64,000 bases of DNA from Hymenolepis diminuta (Eukaryota; Platyhelminthes; Cestoda; Cyclophyllidea; Hymenolepididae). The position numbers were made by a program, and so were the translations under genes. Below are positions 1 through 12,757 of the stretch, piece after piece. Within the stretch, counting starts at the first letter, position 1, and every line of letters begins with the position of its first letter. The stretch lies in assembly GCA_900708905.1 (NCBI GenBank), contig CAADRB010000057.1:813526-877525 (forward strand), read 5' to 3'. The notes under the pieces were generated by a model. It was given only the letters and a program-made list of their open reading frames with translations, made no database searches and was not told the DNA's origin.

Positions 1-22
1 CACACCACACCACACTGCACTT

Positions 23-55
23 CTCTCCTCTCCTCTCCTCTCCTCTCCTCTCCTG
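23..55. repeat. (TCTCC)n microsatellite
   Basis: A pyrimidine pentanucleotide, TCTCC, is repeated about six times. It directly follows a short CACAC-type stretch at the window start. No gene overlaps it. Confidence 0.9.
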
Positions 56-206
56 TCCCCTCCTCATCCCCCTACACAACAGACTGCGCTGATGGGCAGG
101 TAGCCGCACACTAACTAACTACCTAACTCCACACACGTTTCCTTGTGGACCAATTTCACGTGGAAGCGGAGAGGCGTTCTGGTATGTGAATGAGTGAAAG
201 TGTGCT

Positions 207-255
207 TGGATGGATGGATGGATGGATGGATGGATGGATGGATGGATGGATGGAT
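207..255. repeat. (TGGA)n microsatellite
   Basis: About twelve tandem copies of TGGA. The opposite strand reads as a run of Ile-His-Pro-Ser codons, which is an artefact of the repeat and not a gene. Confidence 0.95.
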
Positions 256-384
256 GAATGATTAAATTAACGCCCCGGACACTCGCGATCTCAGAGGTGG
301 TGGCAATCTTCAAATAGAGTTATGAAAACCGACTGATGTCATAAGGAGGTCCCACTACGAGTAATGGAGTGCACACCAGAATAC

Positions 385-450
385 CGCAAGTGGGACTCGA
401 ACCCACAACCTTCTGGGTAGAACACAATACTGAGTTGAAAACAGATCTCA
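385..450 (-). pseudogene. tRNA-like remnant or tRNA-derived SINE head
   Basis: On the minus strand, positions 406-390 form an exact tRNA T-arm: stem GTGGG, loop TTCGAGT, stem CCCAC. This contains a consensus RNA polymerase III B box (GGTTCGAGTCC, 403-393). Upstream on that strand, CTCAGT and an anticodon-arm-like stretch are loosely tRNA-like. I cannot build a matching 5' acceptor stem, so it is probably a decayed tRNA gene or the head of a SINE rather than a working tRNA. Confidence 0.45.
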
Positions 451-850
451 TTGGTCGATGACGCTGATTGTCTGTTATTGGATACAGTCTACCATCATGT
501 ACAGTTAAAATAAACCCGGTCTATTTGTTTGTTTTCTACTCTAATTCTAGCCCATTTAAATTTCTCTATTGTTTTTTTCCGTTTTCAAGGTGATTAATAT
601 TCTCGTGTTTCTCTTATTACTATTATTTTGTGAAGGATCTGAATATCGTAAAACATTGTCGGTGTTATATTAATCCATAAGGTAGAACAGGTTGAACCAC
701 TTTGTTTCGATAGAAAGTATTGATATTTGTAATATGTCTATCATTTATAAATAAAACTACACAAATCTTATCAAACGGGAACATGCAACAAACAAATATC
801 GATTTTTTTCTCCTTATAACGAAATTTGAATAAACGTGTTCATAGAGTGT
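431..850. other. AT-rich gap, nothing recognised
   Basis: AT-rich sequence between the tRNA-like remnant and the stop codon of the first minus-strand gene. It should contain that gene's 3' UTR. I see no convincing AATAAA on the minus strand close to the stop. Confidence 0.5.
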
Positions 851-3800
851 TTATAAAGTTTGATCAGGATCAATTGTCATATCGTTTCTCGCATGCATCA
901 TTTTTCGCAGCTCTTCTTCCGAAAACATAACTGAAAAAAAAAGCACAAGGTTGGATATTGAACAATTTCAGTTGTAATATAGAAAAATAAGTATCCACAA
1001 CCCTATCTTATGTCCACAGACAGTCGGAGATCTCAAAACTAACCACCTTACTCATACAATCCAATAGTAGTCGACAATATTTAGCTATGATGATTCTAAC
1101 TCAACAAGACCCAAATCCAACATGGCCTACTTCTTGTAGGGTTTGCAATGACCCAATTGCGCAATTATGAAAAAGCGACTCGATTTTTCTAACTACTACT
1201 TGAAAGTACTGACTCTTTCCAACCTATAAATCAAGAATGAACTATCAATCAATAATGGACAGGAACGGAAAAGAGGACCGCATTTTAAAAAATAAGGCCC
1301 TATTGTTTCGTTTGCCTCTTCCAACCCTTAAATTTCAAGCGAAATTGAAATAGCACACTCTTAACTCACCATTTTTATCCGTCAGAGTAGAATCAAATCC
1401 CAATCGGCTAAAATCAGTGGTATTGAGAATTGAGGGTTCTACACCTCCACGAACTCGAAACATGGACAATTCACCGACGTTCGACGCGTTGCAGAGGGTA
1501 TCGTCAGGTAAATGAGATGCAACGTTGAGGGGCTTTAATTTGTGGGAGACAGGTTGTTGGGGCGTGGGTATTGATTCAGTCCCCTCCGAGGTAGTAACCT
1601 CCATAGTTGAATCATCATTTTCTCGAGAGTGCTAGATAGATCAAATTGAGGAGTGCAGTTAGAGACTTGAGATTCGGTAAAGTTGAATATGTACCAGCAT
1701 ATGTAATCTTCTAGGTTAACAAATTATATTCAATTTTTTCAATCTCTATTCCAATAAGTGTTACACATTTAAATTCCTAAATATTTGCAATTTAATCAAT
1801 TTACGTAAAATTTCCAATTCTCCCTACAATGTGCTAAAACGGCCAGTCAAACATACTGTTACTACTTCTACCGGTCTTATATATTCTCACTATAAAATTA
1901 AGTTTGCATATAAATGTTGTGTTTGCTGTTAACTCGAGAGCTTAATTCCTCCACCTAAGTAATAAGACAGAGAAAGGTTAAAATATACAATGCTACTAAC
2001 ACTAAATAAGTATAATGACTAGATAGATAGTCTTTTACTCACTTCGTTAACAGCCTTTTCCAACAACTCGCAAACGGGGCTGGAGTAAAACTGTGCCAAA
2101 TCTTCAGATCTAAATATTTAAAAGATAAACTGTAGGAAAAAAAATAATTTCCAATAATTAAAGAAATAAATACAAATAAGAGAACTTACAGATTCCTAAT
2201 GAGTTGTGGTAGTTCTGTACGAAAACGGAAAACAATTAAAAATCATTTTAATTATAAAATCTGTATGTTGATGATAAAAATGAAATTCTTATTAACTCAT
2301 TTATTAAATAATACCCTATTTCAGAGACCTTGAGTCAAGAGACCTATTTTGACTTCAGATTGGAGTATTTGCCAGATTGAAGCAAATTAATATTGTTACG
2401 ATTCACGATTAGGGCTTTTCACTGCTAACTTAGATTAGCCATTATTTAGCCGCTAAGCATTAATCCAAGGCAAGCCGTCTTAAATTTAAGACAGGATATG
2501 AAAATACAACGCAAATATGAGAGATACCTCAAGTTGATAGATTTTTCCATTCTTTATCTTGAGGAATAGTGGGTAATGTCACACGTTTAAAAATCTAACC
2601 TTCGAAATGAGCTGGAGAAGTGCACCATTCCACAAAACTCAAACTACATATTTCCGAGAAACATTAATGTCGTTAACCGATCTGAGAGGTAGAACATACA
2701 CATAGACATTCCGCAAAAAATGCTTCAATAGCGCAGAAATTCAAATGAGGCATGAATCACTTGTCAGTATGAATTTTTTTCAGAACCCTTGAAGCAGTAT
2801 AGAAATCACAGATAAAACATTTTCTTGCAGAGACAGCGGCTTGGGGACAGAATTTATTAACTTTCCATTTTTTAGTAAGCTTGAGCCTCTTCCCCTTCCT
2901 ACTTCTCAAAATTTCTAGATGCCATATATACAGATTAAAAACGTTTCAAATTTCAAAACAAATTCCAACATATACGTGCTACCGACAAATAAATGTGCAA
3001 CAAAGACCCTAAATTTACTTCATCTTCATTTTCATCACAGTATATTCAATGGATCCTGCAGTCTCTTTATTGTGTAGCCAACACCAAAGGGGACAAGGTA
3101 GACAAATGGCAATAAGATGGCTTCAACCACCGCCTCCAAAATAACCTTTAGGGTCAAGAAAATCCCTCAACATTATAGAAAGTATCATTTTAATGCCAAG
3201 ACAAAGAATTCCAATGATTTAGATGCTTCAATTCATGCAAAATAAGGATATCAGTGACGTCATCGTCTTTCAGATACCTTATTTCCATCTTTTGGCCATG
3301 AAGAAAGAAACTGATTCAAACAACCAAAATTTTGATGAAAAGATCGAAATAGACGTACTCAAGATAAGACAGAAAAATACTACGAAAATAAAATAAAATG
3401 CAATCCAACCCGGAATATTTTTCTCTTCTTTGAGGCTCTTGCGCCAGGTGGCAATGAAATCCTCCATCAAGGTATTGCGACGAAATAAAACTTCACAGCG
3501 GTCCAATTTGGCCTGATACTCACCCAGAATTGCCATTCTCTCGTCCCTACACATGAAGTAAAAGCATTTATCAGTCACAAATTGAGTATAAATCTAAAAT
3601 GACCTACAACTTCTTGAATGTTCACGCAAATCTTCTTTCATTAAATTATACAGTACAAATTACTATAGAGTTAAGACTCAAAATTCTACTGAAAAGACAG
3701 TGTCAAATACTCGAACTGGATAATAGGAACTTTTCTTAGCCAATATTAGCTGGTGTTATTACTCTTTCTAATCACTGTATGTGTGCTGACAGTTATGAGC

Positions 3801-4654
3801 AATGATTATTGTGGCTAAGTAAACAGATTATGCCGAAGTGGTAACCTCTCCATTTGTTCAATTTTCTGACCTGGGTACAAATGAAGTCCTCGCTTTTATA
3901 TTAATAAAGAGAAAGCAACTTTGATTTAGACCCACAACTGTTTCAAATGTACACGTAATGTGACCTTGTCAGTACTAAACCTCTTCAGCCATCAAAACAA
4001 ATAGGTATTAACTAACAGCGAAAAAGAAAACGAATAAAAATTTGAATATCTGACTTGACGAAAATTATAAACGGGTCAATATTTTGAAACAGCATTTTCG
4101 CCGGGAAAAAAGTGACAGCAGCTTTGCAGATACGTAACTTATAAATTACCTCATTCTTTGAGCAGCCGCTCTAACTACTCCTTGGGCTTTGGTAAGATAA
4201 AGATCAGTGGCATCTGAAGGAGGACCACTTTCAATAAAGCAGGATTTAAGACGCTCAAACTCATTTTCCAAATCTGAAGACTGTTTCTCAGTTTCGTAGC
4301 GTTGTTGTAGCTGTCTGTCAAAACGGGCTTTGGTTTCTAATATGAAAAAGTATAAATAAATTGTGGTTTCTAAAATGTAGCAAAAAAAACAACAAAAACT
4401 GACCAGCAATTCTGCGTTTTTCCTCCTCTATTTGAGATGCGAACTTATCAACTTCGGTGCCTAAAAATAATTACAAAAATATCAAGGTAAATTTAAAGGT
4501 TAACAGACATAGATAACACTTTCTGGACCATCGTCATTTCCCTACAATTCGGCAAACAATATTGACAGTATATCGACAATATGCTTTAAAATTCAAATTC
4601 AACAGGTACTATACACTTACTTAAATCAACAGCAAGCTCATGCAGCCGAGACAT
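851..4654 (-). CDS. Uncharacterised coiled-coil protein, eight exons
   Basis: Phase-consistent exons: 4621-4654 (ATG at 4654), 4404-4460, 4150-4336, 3410-3546, 2190-2214, 2043-2109, 1370-1631 and 851-930 (TAA). They total 849 nt, or 282 residues. Most junctions have good consensus, such as GTAAGT at 4620, GTGAGT at 1369 and poly-T/CAG before 930. The weakest donor is GTTGGA after 3410; reading through it would give a hydrophobic stretch and a stop. The N-terminal ~120 residues are rich in E, K, R, Q and L with heptad character (for example EIEEEKRR-like and ERMAILGEYQAKLDR stretches), predicting a coiled coil. The middle third is helical; the next ~90 residues are S/T/P-rich and probably disordered. 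The C-terminus is a short acidic/basic block beginning MFSEEELRKMM. No enzyme motif or signal peptide is visible. I do not recognise the family; a cytoskeletal, ciliary or kinetochore-type coiled-coil role is possible but unproven. Confidence 0.75.
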
Positions 4655-6077
4655 TTCGCAAAAGCCAATACGATTAATGAATGCGGGAAGAATTAAACAG
4701 GCAAATTACGTGTGAAATCATAAGCATTTAGTGTGTTAAAACAAAATTACGAAAATCTTTGACTTAAGGGTGTTATAATATAATCAATATTCCATTTAAT
4801 ATATATTTTTTTGGTTAGTAAAATCTTAAAACTTGGTTTTTAATCAATGAATTCTTATTATTCTCTAAAAAGTATGGATAATTTAAATTAGGACGTTTCT
4901 ATTTACTTTATAATAAACTGTCATAAATTTCATTTGTGAAATTATTTCCGATGGTTTAATACAATAGATTTATAAAGCATTTTGCTTCCACAGCAACGTT
5001 TGAAATAAATTTTTGCTAAAATCATCTAAATCTATAAGGAACAATAAAGTACAATAAATTAACAATGATTGGCGTAAAAGAATGGCTGCGCCCATGTATT
5101 ACATCCTTGTACGTACACTAACAGAATTTTGTACCGAATTCTACCAGCCTCTAATTTGATAAACAACCTGCGCCTACTGAATAGTAGATTTCCAACTCCT
5201 CGACTATGCATAATACACTCTATCCGATTGCGTGGTAGCACGAGTCCAAGCACTCAAAAAATATTAGGTGAAGTAAATTAAATTATAATTTTTACATTTT
5301 TCTCAGTAATTCACGTGAAAATTATAGGAGTTTTGAGGTCCCTATTAATGTAAAAATATTTCGAAATTTTCTTTCTCCGATCCGACTACTTATCAGCACA
5401 ACGCCTCGAATTTATTTCGGTAGTGCATTGAGTTTTTACTGAAATTTTAATATTAAAATGTTTTGTTCCATTAAGTACATCGAATCAAATTAAGGAATGA
5501 AGTCCGCAGCGAATAATGCACAAATGGGCCCTCGACTAAGCCCTATTTATCTTAGAAGTTCAACTGATAATACTGCATCCAATTTCGATGCCAAAGCGGG
5601 AAAGTACGCTCACTAACTGACTCAAAGTACCTTCATTATAATTACTGTACTTATTATAACAATGATATTCAATTTCTGCAAATATCTTTGCATCATTTTT
5701 CGCTATTGGATCTCATTAGCTAATTCAGACCCAACTATGCACTCCCAATCCTAAATCCCACACTCTCGAAATTCTCAGACTTACACGACATTACACACCA
5801 CCGCCCGCCACTACCAATTACTGCCTCACAAATGTGACTCAGCCTCTGTCCATTGCCGCTGCAGTATCCTAATAAAACCCTCGTCACCAAGTGTTATCCA
5901 CACTCCGCAAAGTGCCTTGGGGAGTTTCATCTAACAACCTCCAGACTAGCCTTAAATCGAAAATTATAGCGATTTGACAATAATCAGATCAATTGAACGT
6001 ACCACTCTCATTAAAAAGAGGAGACATATGCTAGTCCCGAACATTATCCAAAAGACAAACAAATAAAAACACTAAAA
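4655..6077. other. Intergenic, no gene seen
   Basis: Upstream region of the coiled-coil gene and downstream region of the hnRNP K homologue, which is on the same strand. The 1.4 kb spacing is too long for a typical flatworm polycistron. Scattered short ORFs look random. It should include the promoter of the coiled-coil gene, but no core element is obvious. Confidence 0.5.
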
Positions 6078-6112
6078 TTTATTATTGTGATGTTGAATAG
6101 AAATGCTTTATT
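6078..6112 (-). terminator. Polyadenylation signals of the hnRNP K homologue
   Basis: Two minus-strand AATAAA hexamers (plus-strand TTTATT at 6107-6112 and 6078-6083) lie 40-75 nt after the stop codon at 6153. This implies a very short 3' UTR. Confidence 0.6.
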
Positions 6113-6152
6113 ATTATTCACCGCTCCTTTTTCGGGGGATGGAATTGGTGCG

Positions 6153-9100
6153 TTACCAAGGTCCACCCGGAGGATAGACACCAGGAGCGGGGACACCGCC
6201 CGCGCACATTACCGAGACAGTTGGGATGGTTGGCGCCGGAACCGGCCCAGGTCCTCCCATTGGGTAACCATAGGGTGGTGGCATCATAGGAGCACCGTTA
6301 CTCGCGGGTGGTGGTGGCACGCCATAAAATTGCTGTGCTGGCATCGGCTGCACCGTACCCATATTCGAGTTATTATTCATTATTTGTCCAGCTGCAGGTG
6401 GAGCATTAATTCTGTACATCTGCGTGTTAGCGTTTGGTTGAGGAACTCTGTACGTCAAAGACAAGAGAATTATGATTTTGATAGTAGAACAATCAGGAGA
6501 AATTTTCACTAACGGAGATCCCCAAAGATATTAAAAAGGAATGAAGATATTGCGAAAACACTTTGCTCCAAGATTGGTAGCATCTACTAAACATATGTAT
6601 ATGTAATTTTTAAAACAAGAGAAACGCTTTGGAGTGAAAACTCGTTTAAGATACTATGGAGATAAGAAACTTCCTAGTTCATCTATGTAAAGCGCGTTCT
6701 AACATAGAGAGGACAAACTAGAATTCCCTTATAGGAAACTTGTGTTCTCCATTATTTTATCAATCAATGCCGTTAGCCATTTCAAATATTGGATGCAATG
6801 TAACCTGATAAATGAGCACGTTCAAACAACGTAACCACCATTATTGATGGGTATACACAAACTGTATTCAATGCTACGAGGCGGCCTTTAACAAGATGAT
6901 GCACAAATGAAAAATTACCTGAACCGCTTTCAAACGTTTCAGCTGGAGAATATTAATTGAAGGTTTGTATTCACCTCTTTCAAGAAAATTCAGATTTTGC
7001 CTGTCAAGTCCGACGACATGTCGATTTCAGGGTTAGCGGTGCAGATGCTAAATTCTCATGCTCCCTTACTCTTTATATACTATTTAATTTTCACTCCCAC
7101 ACCCCCTCTTTCGATTTTTAATCATTGTGGCTTGATAAATTCTGCTTTATTCTTGACTAAAGCTTCTGGATTTTTGGGATAGCTGTTAGCCTTAAGTCAA
7201 ACAATTTGGTGACCCTGCAAAAACTCTTGGCTCCAACAGTACACAAACAACATCCACCCCAAGCACTGTATTAACCAGTATACACCACACTGCCATATAC
7301 AAACAACTAAAATCAGAAATAGAGATGACCTTGAAGTATCCTTTCTCGCATCTCGGGGGTACACGTACGCACGTCTCACTTTAGCCTAAATTCACTCGGC
7401 TCTCGTGAACGCAAAAGTCTCTTAGCATTAACGCTAAGAAATTCGGTCAATGTGGACATAACATTTGATTAACATGAATGCAGGAAGGTGCCTTCAAAGC
7501 TTACACGTCTTTTCTTGCCTGTCTGCTAAAACCTCTTATAAAAATGATAACTGCCAACTCTTAACTACGCAATGACCTTTTTTCATTCCAGCGCTTCGAT
7601 TTATGATTCTAAGCCTCAAATCCTTATATTAGCAAATGATTTAAACTATTTGACATGTTTTAAATAAGTAATATTCAGTGAAAGAGAAGTACATGAAACT
7701 AGTATGATAAGGGCAAAGTATTCCTATATAAATACAAAATAAAAAAATAAAAGTTGAAAAACATTCCACATTGGGAAAATAAAATTGTCATTTCTAGACC
7801 TACCATTTGTGAAAATATTTAAATTGATTTTAAATGAAATATTCCTAAAATCTAAACAAACTAAGCAAGATTAAAAGACAAATTCAATTAAAGAACTAAT
7901 ATACCTAAAATGATAGGCTGTGAAAAAACCTACCCCTGCTGTTGTTGTGGAGGCATGTTATACACACCTCTGGGAGGTGAGTTCATCTGTCCCATACCAC
8001 CATACATGGCACCACTATTTGAAGTATTGTTGTATCCCATCATCGGGCTAACCATTTGCTGCTGCTGGTTAGCTCCCATTGGTGTTTGTGGTGGGGCTAC
8101 AGGCATTGGTGGTTGAGGTTGCTGTTGGAACCCGCCATTCGCGTTGCCATAGCCATTACCCCCACCGTCGGGATACGAGCCCCAGGGCTGTTGGGGTCTC
8201 ATAGGGGACTGTGGCATACTCCCACGAGGAGCGAATTGCTGATACATCTGCTGTGGCATTCCGCGTTGAGGTGACTGCTGCTGAAACTGTGGTGGTCCAG
8301 GTAAGTAGACACCAGATGGGGGTGGTCGGATATACTGTTGCGGCCCACCCGGTCCCATGTATTGATTGGGGGCATTGCCGTTGTTCATAACTCCGCCACC
8401 ACCGATTGGCATGCCCTGAGAGAGGGCCTTGAGGCCTTCTGGAGAAAGCCATCCTCCGTAGGTTAATGCATCGGGTTCACTAAAATTAGCTGGATCGTAA
8501 TTCTCAACTGGATTGCGAACTTGCATTTTCTAAAAAGAGAAACAGACTTTCACATTCAATGGAAGACTATAAACAAAACAAGGACACTACATACTTCACA
8601 GAAAAAGAATTCAAAACGATCATCCATGCTTCCTCGAGGCCACTTACAATGATATTTTGATATATTCTCTCATTAAATCGACCTTTTAACTGGCATACAT
8701 GGCTTATATTAAATAGAATTAGATTTGTCACAACATATAACAGAAGTTTAACAGCCACTTATACTAGACGGCATGCTTGACTATTCGACATAATGTCCAG
8801 ATATCGAATTCTTGACGTAGAGAAACCCTCGACAGTGCTCATTTACTCTTAAAGAACGTGTCTGCGTAAGCAATTGTACCTAGGACAACATAGATTATAC
8901 CAAGAAAACGTCGATTATAACTATTAAACTCGTAACTCAAATTCAGATCCGAGTAATCAATGAATTACCAAATAACAGAATATTACAAAGCTACATTTGA
9001 GAATTTCGTGACAATCTATTTGTATAGAACTACACAATTTATCATAAAGCTACTCATAAGTGTCTAATTAAGATGTTATGGGAATGCTAAAAGCATGCTT

Positions 9101-10999
9101 TACAAGAAATAAATACGATCTTCTAAGTCAGAGATGTTCCAAACTCATCCAGCCCTAATACACCTCAATCCATCACTCTTCTTGTGATTTCTGATCCTTT
9201 CCCTATAAACTCTGTTCATCACTGTCTAGACTTCCCCCAATCTTGTAACGTGGTTAAGATTGAAAGAAATCAGAGGGGTTAAGCTCAGCTGTTACTTATC
9301 TTCTTACAACACATTAGAAATAATAGATTAAAGGGTAAATAAAATGCTCTTTGACAAAAATATTCAAAACAAACTTAATCAGTGATAATATTCTAGGATA
9401 AGAACACAAATACGAAACCTATTGTGAAATATTACCAAACTCATATTTCACAGATGATACTAAATTCTTTAGATACCAGGTTAATGGAATGGAGAAAAAA
9501 GTGTCGACCTGACGATTACAAAAGACGCGAAAATATTAGAAAATGACATTTCCAAAGAAATGTTCCCGCCACTAAATTACAATTAAACAGCAGATACAAC
9601 AGAACAAGATAACACTGAAGCGATGAATAAAGAAGTGATAACATCAAATGCACAAATATGTTCACTCGACATTAAATGAGTATCTATGATCATGTGCCGA
9701 AGCTCCCAACACGTACAATTTATATGAGCTAATCATTTTGATAACACGGGCAATAAAAATATACACTTACTTCAGCAACACTAATGATTTCATGCAAACA
9801 CTGGATGGCATTTTCTGACTCAGCAATAAGTTGAACAACTCGATCAGTAGAGCCGGGCGCCAACATTTGATATACCTTTATCACTCGCATCTGATGCTTT
9901 TGTTTCATGTCGCGTATCTTTTCACCACCCTTCCCGATTATGAACCCAGCGATACTCTGATGTATCAAAACTCGAATATCAACCATTTTGTCATCTGTAT
10001 CGTCCTTATTATCACCGTCTTGCTGGTCGCCATCGCCGCTTTGATTCCACTTACGGCGTTGAGTCCTTTGTTGACCCATGATCACTTTAGGATCAGACAG
10101 TTTTGCACTGATAATTTCCTAAAGCAAGAGAGTAAATCGGGCGAAAAGAAGTGAGGGTTACCTTTATTTTCGGAAGTATATCACGCCATACGTCACATAT
10201 TTTGTCCAAATCACCTTCAATAGTGAAGACACTAAAATTGAAAATGAAACACCATTAAGGAGATGCTAAAAACGAAACAAGATAAAATAAATCGTGCATA
10301 TTTAAACCACAGCTGCCTTTGCCTAATTTAATAGAAGTTTAAGCCAGGAACGATAATAATGAACCCGTCGTAGAGCATGCAAACGTGGCTATATTTTGGT
10401 GGAAATAAGCAGCTGTTTAAGACAAAATAATGATTTAAACAAAATTACAAAATAGAACAGATAAAAACAGCACATATAGTGAACTGGCTTCCTACCGTTC
10501 AGTGCTTCGTGAATCGGGAATATGTAGTTGTACTGAGAACTGTTAACAATGAACAAAAAGAACAGTTGGAGAGTTGACGTTACCCAGGAGAATAAAAGAA
10601 TGCGTGAAAGATGAACGCAATATGAAAACCAAAGGATAAACGTTAAATTTGCATTAGGTCGTGGAGTTCATCGAGGAAAATTGCGTGATTTTCAATGGTT
10701 GTTACGTCAAGGATAACGTGGGAGCGTAAAAAAATGAAAATAATAAACAATGTTAGAAAATTAGAAGCTACTTATACTAGAGAAACATATGTAAGAGAAA
10801 TGATATCATGAAACAAATAACAATAATGTGTAACAACCTGATTGCGTATTCTCTTTATGTTTTCACCTCCTCTTCCAATAATTAAACCGGCTGCACGCGC
10901 TGGTATCAAAAACCTAACTGTGGGTCCGCTATTTTCTATTTTTTGCATTTTCTTTGGCGGTTGATCGCCATCCAAGTCTCTCCCTTCCCTTTTCATCAT
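6153..10999 (-). CDS. HNRNPK-like: hnRNP K homologue (two KH domains, long P/G/Q-rich tail)
   Basis: RNA/ssDNA-binding regulator of splicing, translation and transcription by family knowledge. Exons: 10838-10999, 10496-10539, 10162-10231, 9771-10118, 7934-8529 and 6153-6447. They sum to 1515 nt, 504 residues, with every phase matching. KH1 (about residues 28-90) has the GXXG loop in GLIIGRGGENIKRIRNQ, then FSVQLHIPDSRSTERVF, matching human IPDSSGPER-type sequence. KH2 (about 130-200) has IRVLIHQSIAGFIIGKGGEK and STDRVVQLIAES, close to human KH2. The linker NYDPANFSEPDALTYGG matches the human YDPNFYDETYDYGG region, which fixes the orthology. From about residue 210 to the end the protein is rich in P, G, Q, M and N, with no third KH domain and no RGG box. 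The start is one of two adjacent ATGs (10999 or 10996). The donors after 10838 (GTTGTT) and 10496 (GTAGGA) are weak, but homology supports the joins. Confidence 0.92.
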
Positions 11000-12445
11000 G
11001 AAACACAGTCAACAAAGACAATAGAAAGGAAGGCAATTTAAAACAAACTATGGTGTTCGAAAGGGAAATGTCAATTTCTTTTAACAAACTTACATTTACA
11101 AGCTGTAGCCTGCTAGAACGATTGACAGTAGCTAAAATATTTTACCATCTGAAGTATTTGCAATTCCTTAAAATTAGACTGTTTTAATACAGTTCGAAAA
11201 ATTAGACATGTGCTGTGGTTGTCATAATGTAAAATTAAGGGTAATTTTTTGTGAGATGCGTAGAGATATTTTTTTTCTAAATAAATGTTTATTTTCTTGC
11301 ATTTTATACATCATTCAGTCTCCTAGTGCTTGATACTGAGCAAAACCAAGTAATAGATGAATTAAAGTAGATTATTAATTATTAAGCAATATTTGATTAG
11401 CCGAATTTTAATAAATAACAAATTATAGTTTAATTCTGATATTTTATGTAGATTTCATTTTTGGTGTAGCTGTGTTAGAAGTAAGTCCATTTTGTAAGAG
11501 GCAAAACGCATTTAGGATTATGATATTCATTTAGAAAGATAAAGTAAAACACGAAAGACCTTACCATTATCCTTTCACCTAATTAGTGAACTTGTTTTTT
11601 AACTGGAGCATTAAAATTTTCATATCATTAAAATTATTTTAGATAGATTATATTCTTTTCAATATTATTATGCTTTTCATAGCGGTGTAACAATAATTTA
11701 ATCGTTTATTCAACTACTTATTAATTATTAGCTCAAAACTCTTCCGCTCCATTCTGTCCAAATGTAACAAACATTTGAAATTGTTAACTTCAGCTTTTCG
11801 TTATGTCTAAGATAAAATATCGATGAATGAAAGGGAGAAATGGAAAACACCGATATTTGACAATTTCATTTATCTAATAACTGCTTTTTTATGTCATCTT
11901 TTCCGTCCTTGTACTTAGACGGCTATCACAATTTATAATATACCATTTTGTCTTGTCATGAATAGTAATGCATGCAAATGGTCACTAAAATGATCTCATT
12001 TATCGTGCTTCTGCTCTGTTTCTCCAGAGTCTATAAGAGTCGCTCTTAAATGTAATCCATGCAATAATTTGTGCTACCTGATTATTGTTTTATCCTAAAT
12101 AACCAAATTTGATACACATATGTTTGTGGCTGTTAACAAAATAGAATTAATTCCATTGTAAAAGTTCGTTTTAAAAGAGATTTCTCAACAGTAGATAGTT
12201 ACCTTATTTTTAGAAATATCATAATTATACTTTACCTTGAAGCTGAAGGATGACTCTCTATACATTGTCCTAAACTACTCTTTATCTGAATTCTGTATGA
12301 AAATACTTCAGTTTTTTGTTAATAACGTAACAAATTAGAAGTTCCGGTAATCTCGCAGAGCAAAACCAATATAGAAAACTTTGCAAATGCGTGTGTATTA
12401 AGGAAACTAAAACTCAGTCTGCATCGGCGTAAACAAATAGGCATA
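11000..12445. other. Intergenic, presumed hnRNP K promoter side
   Basis: AT-rich sequence upstream of the hnRNP K homologue. A good minus-strand donor-like GTAAGT at about 11096-11091 could belong to a non-coding 5' exon, but I see no matching acceptor just before the ATG. Nothing else is recognisable. Confidence 0.45.
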
Positions 12446-12757
12446 ACTACAAGATGTCCCATCAGTGGGGAACTTAAAAAGGTGCTCTAGCCAGCAGATG
12501 TCTATCAACACCTGGTGATTAGAATTGACTGATTGGCGATAAGATCTCCACTACAGTGTCCACAGGCGGTCCTGCTATGTGTTTGCAGGTTTGCACATAG
12601 ATACCTAAACAGGTGTCTATCATCACGCCAAGACTCCGACGACGAGACAGGTCTGACGTCTGACGAAGAAATGTTTTGTATATAAACCTAATGTACTAAT
12701 TAATAAATTGGGGTGGCTTGCCTGCCACCTCTGAACTGATCTGGCGACATGGGTAGC
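12446..12757 (+). mobile_element. LTR-like block, possible solo LTR or TRIM remnant
   Basis: The sequence is richer in GC than its surroundings and laid out like a retrotransposon LTR. A TATATAAA box lies at 12679-12686, AATAAA only 16 nt later at 12702-12707, then a short U5-like stretch. That is followed by TGGCGACATGGGTAGC (12742-12757), which resembles a tRNA primer-binding site just outside an LTR. No gag or pol ORF follows and I found no second matching LTR. The left boundary, near a TGTCCC at about 12453, is a guess. Confidence 0.35.

Noticed and set aside
119..313. 64-codon minus-strand ORF with repeated IHPS
   Set aside because: It is the translation of the TGGA microsatellite.
3279..3409. 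Read-through of the 3410-3546 exon giving a hydrophobic C-terminus (membrane anchor)
   Set aside because: Splicing at 3410 joins in phase to three further exons with good sites and a natural end; the read-through is probably intron.
6087..6512. 141-codon plus-strand ORF
   Set aside because: It is antisense to the last hnRNP K exon; GC-rich proline/glycine codons leave the reverse frames open.
8156..8452. 98-codon minus-strand ORF in a second frame
   Set aside because: Shadow of the P/G/Q-rich hnRNP K exon in another frame.
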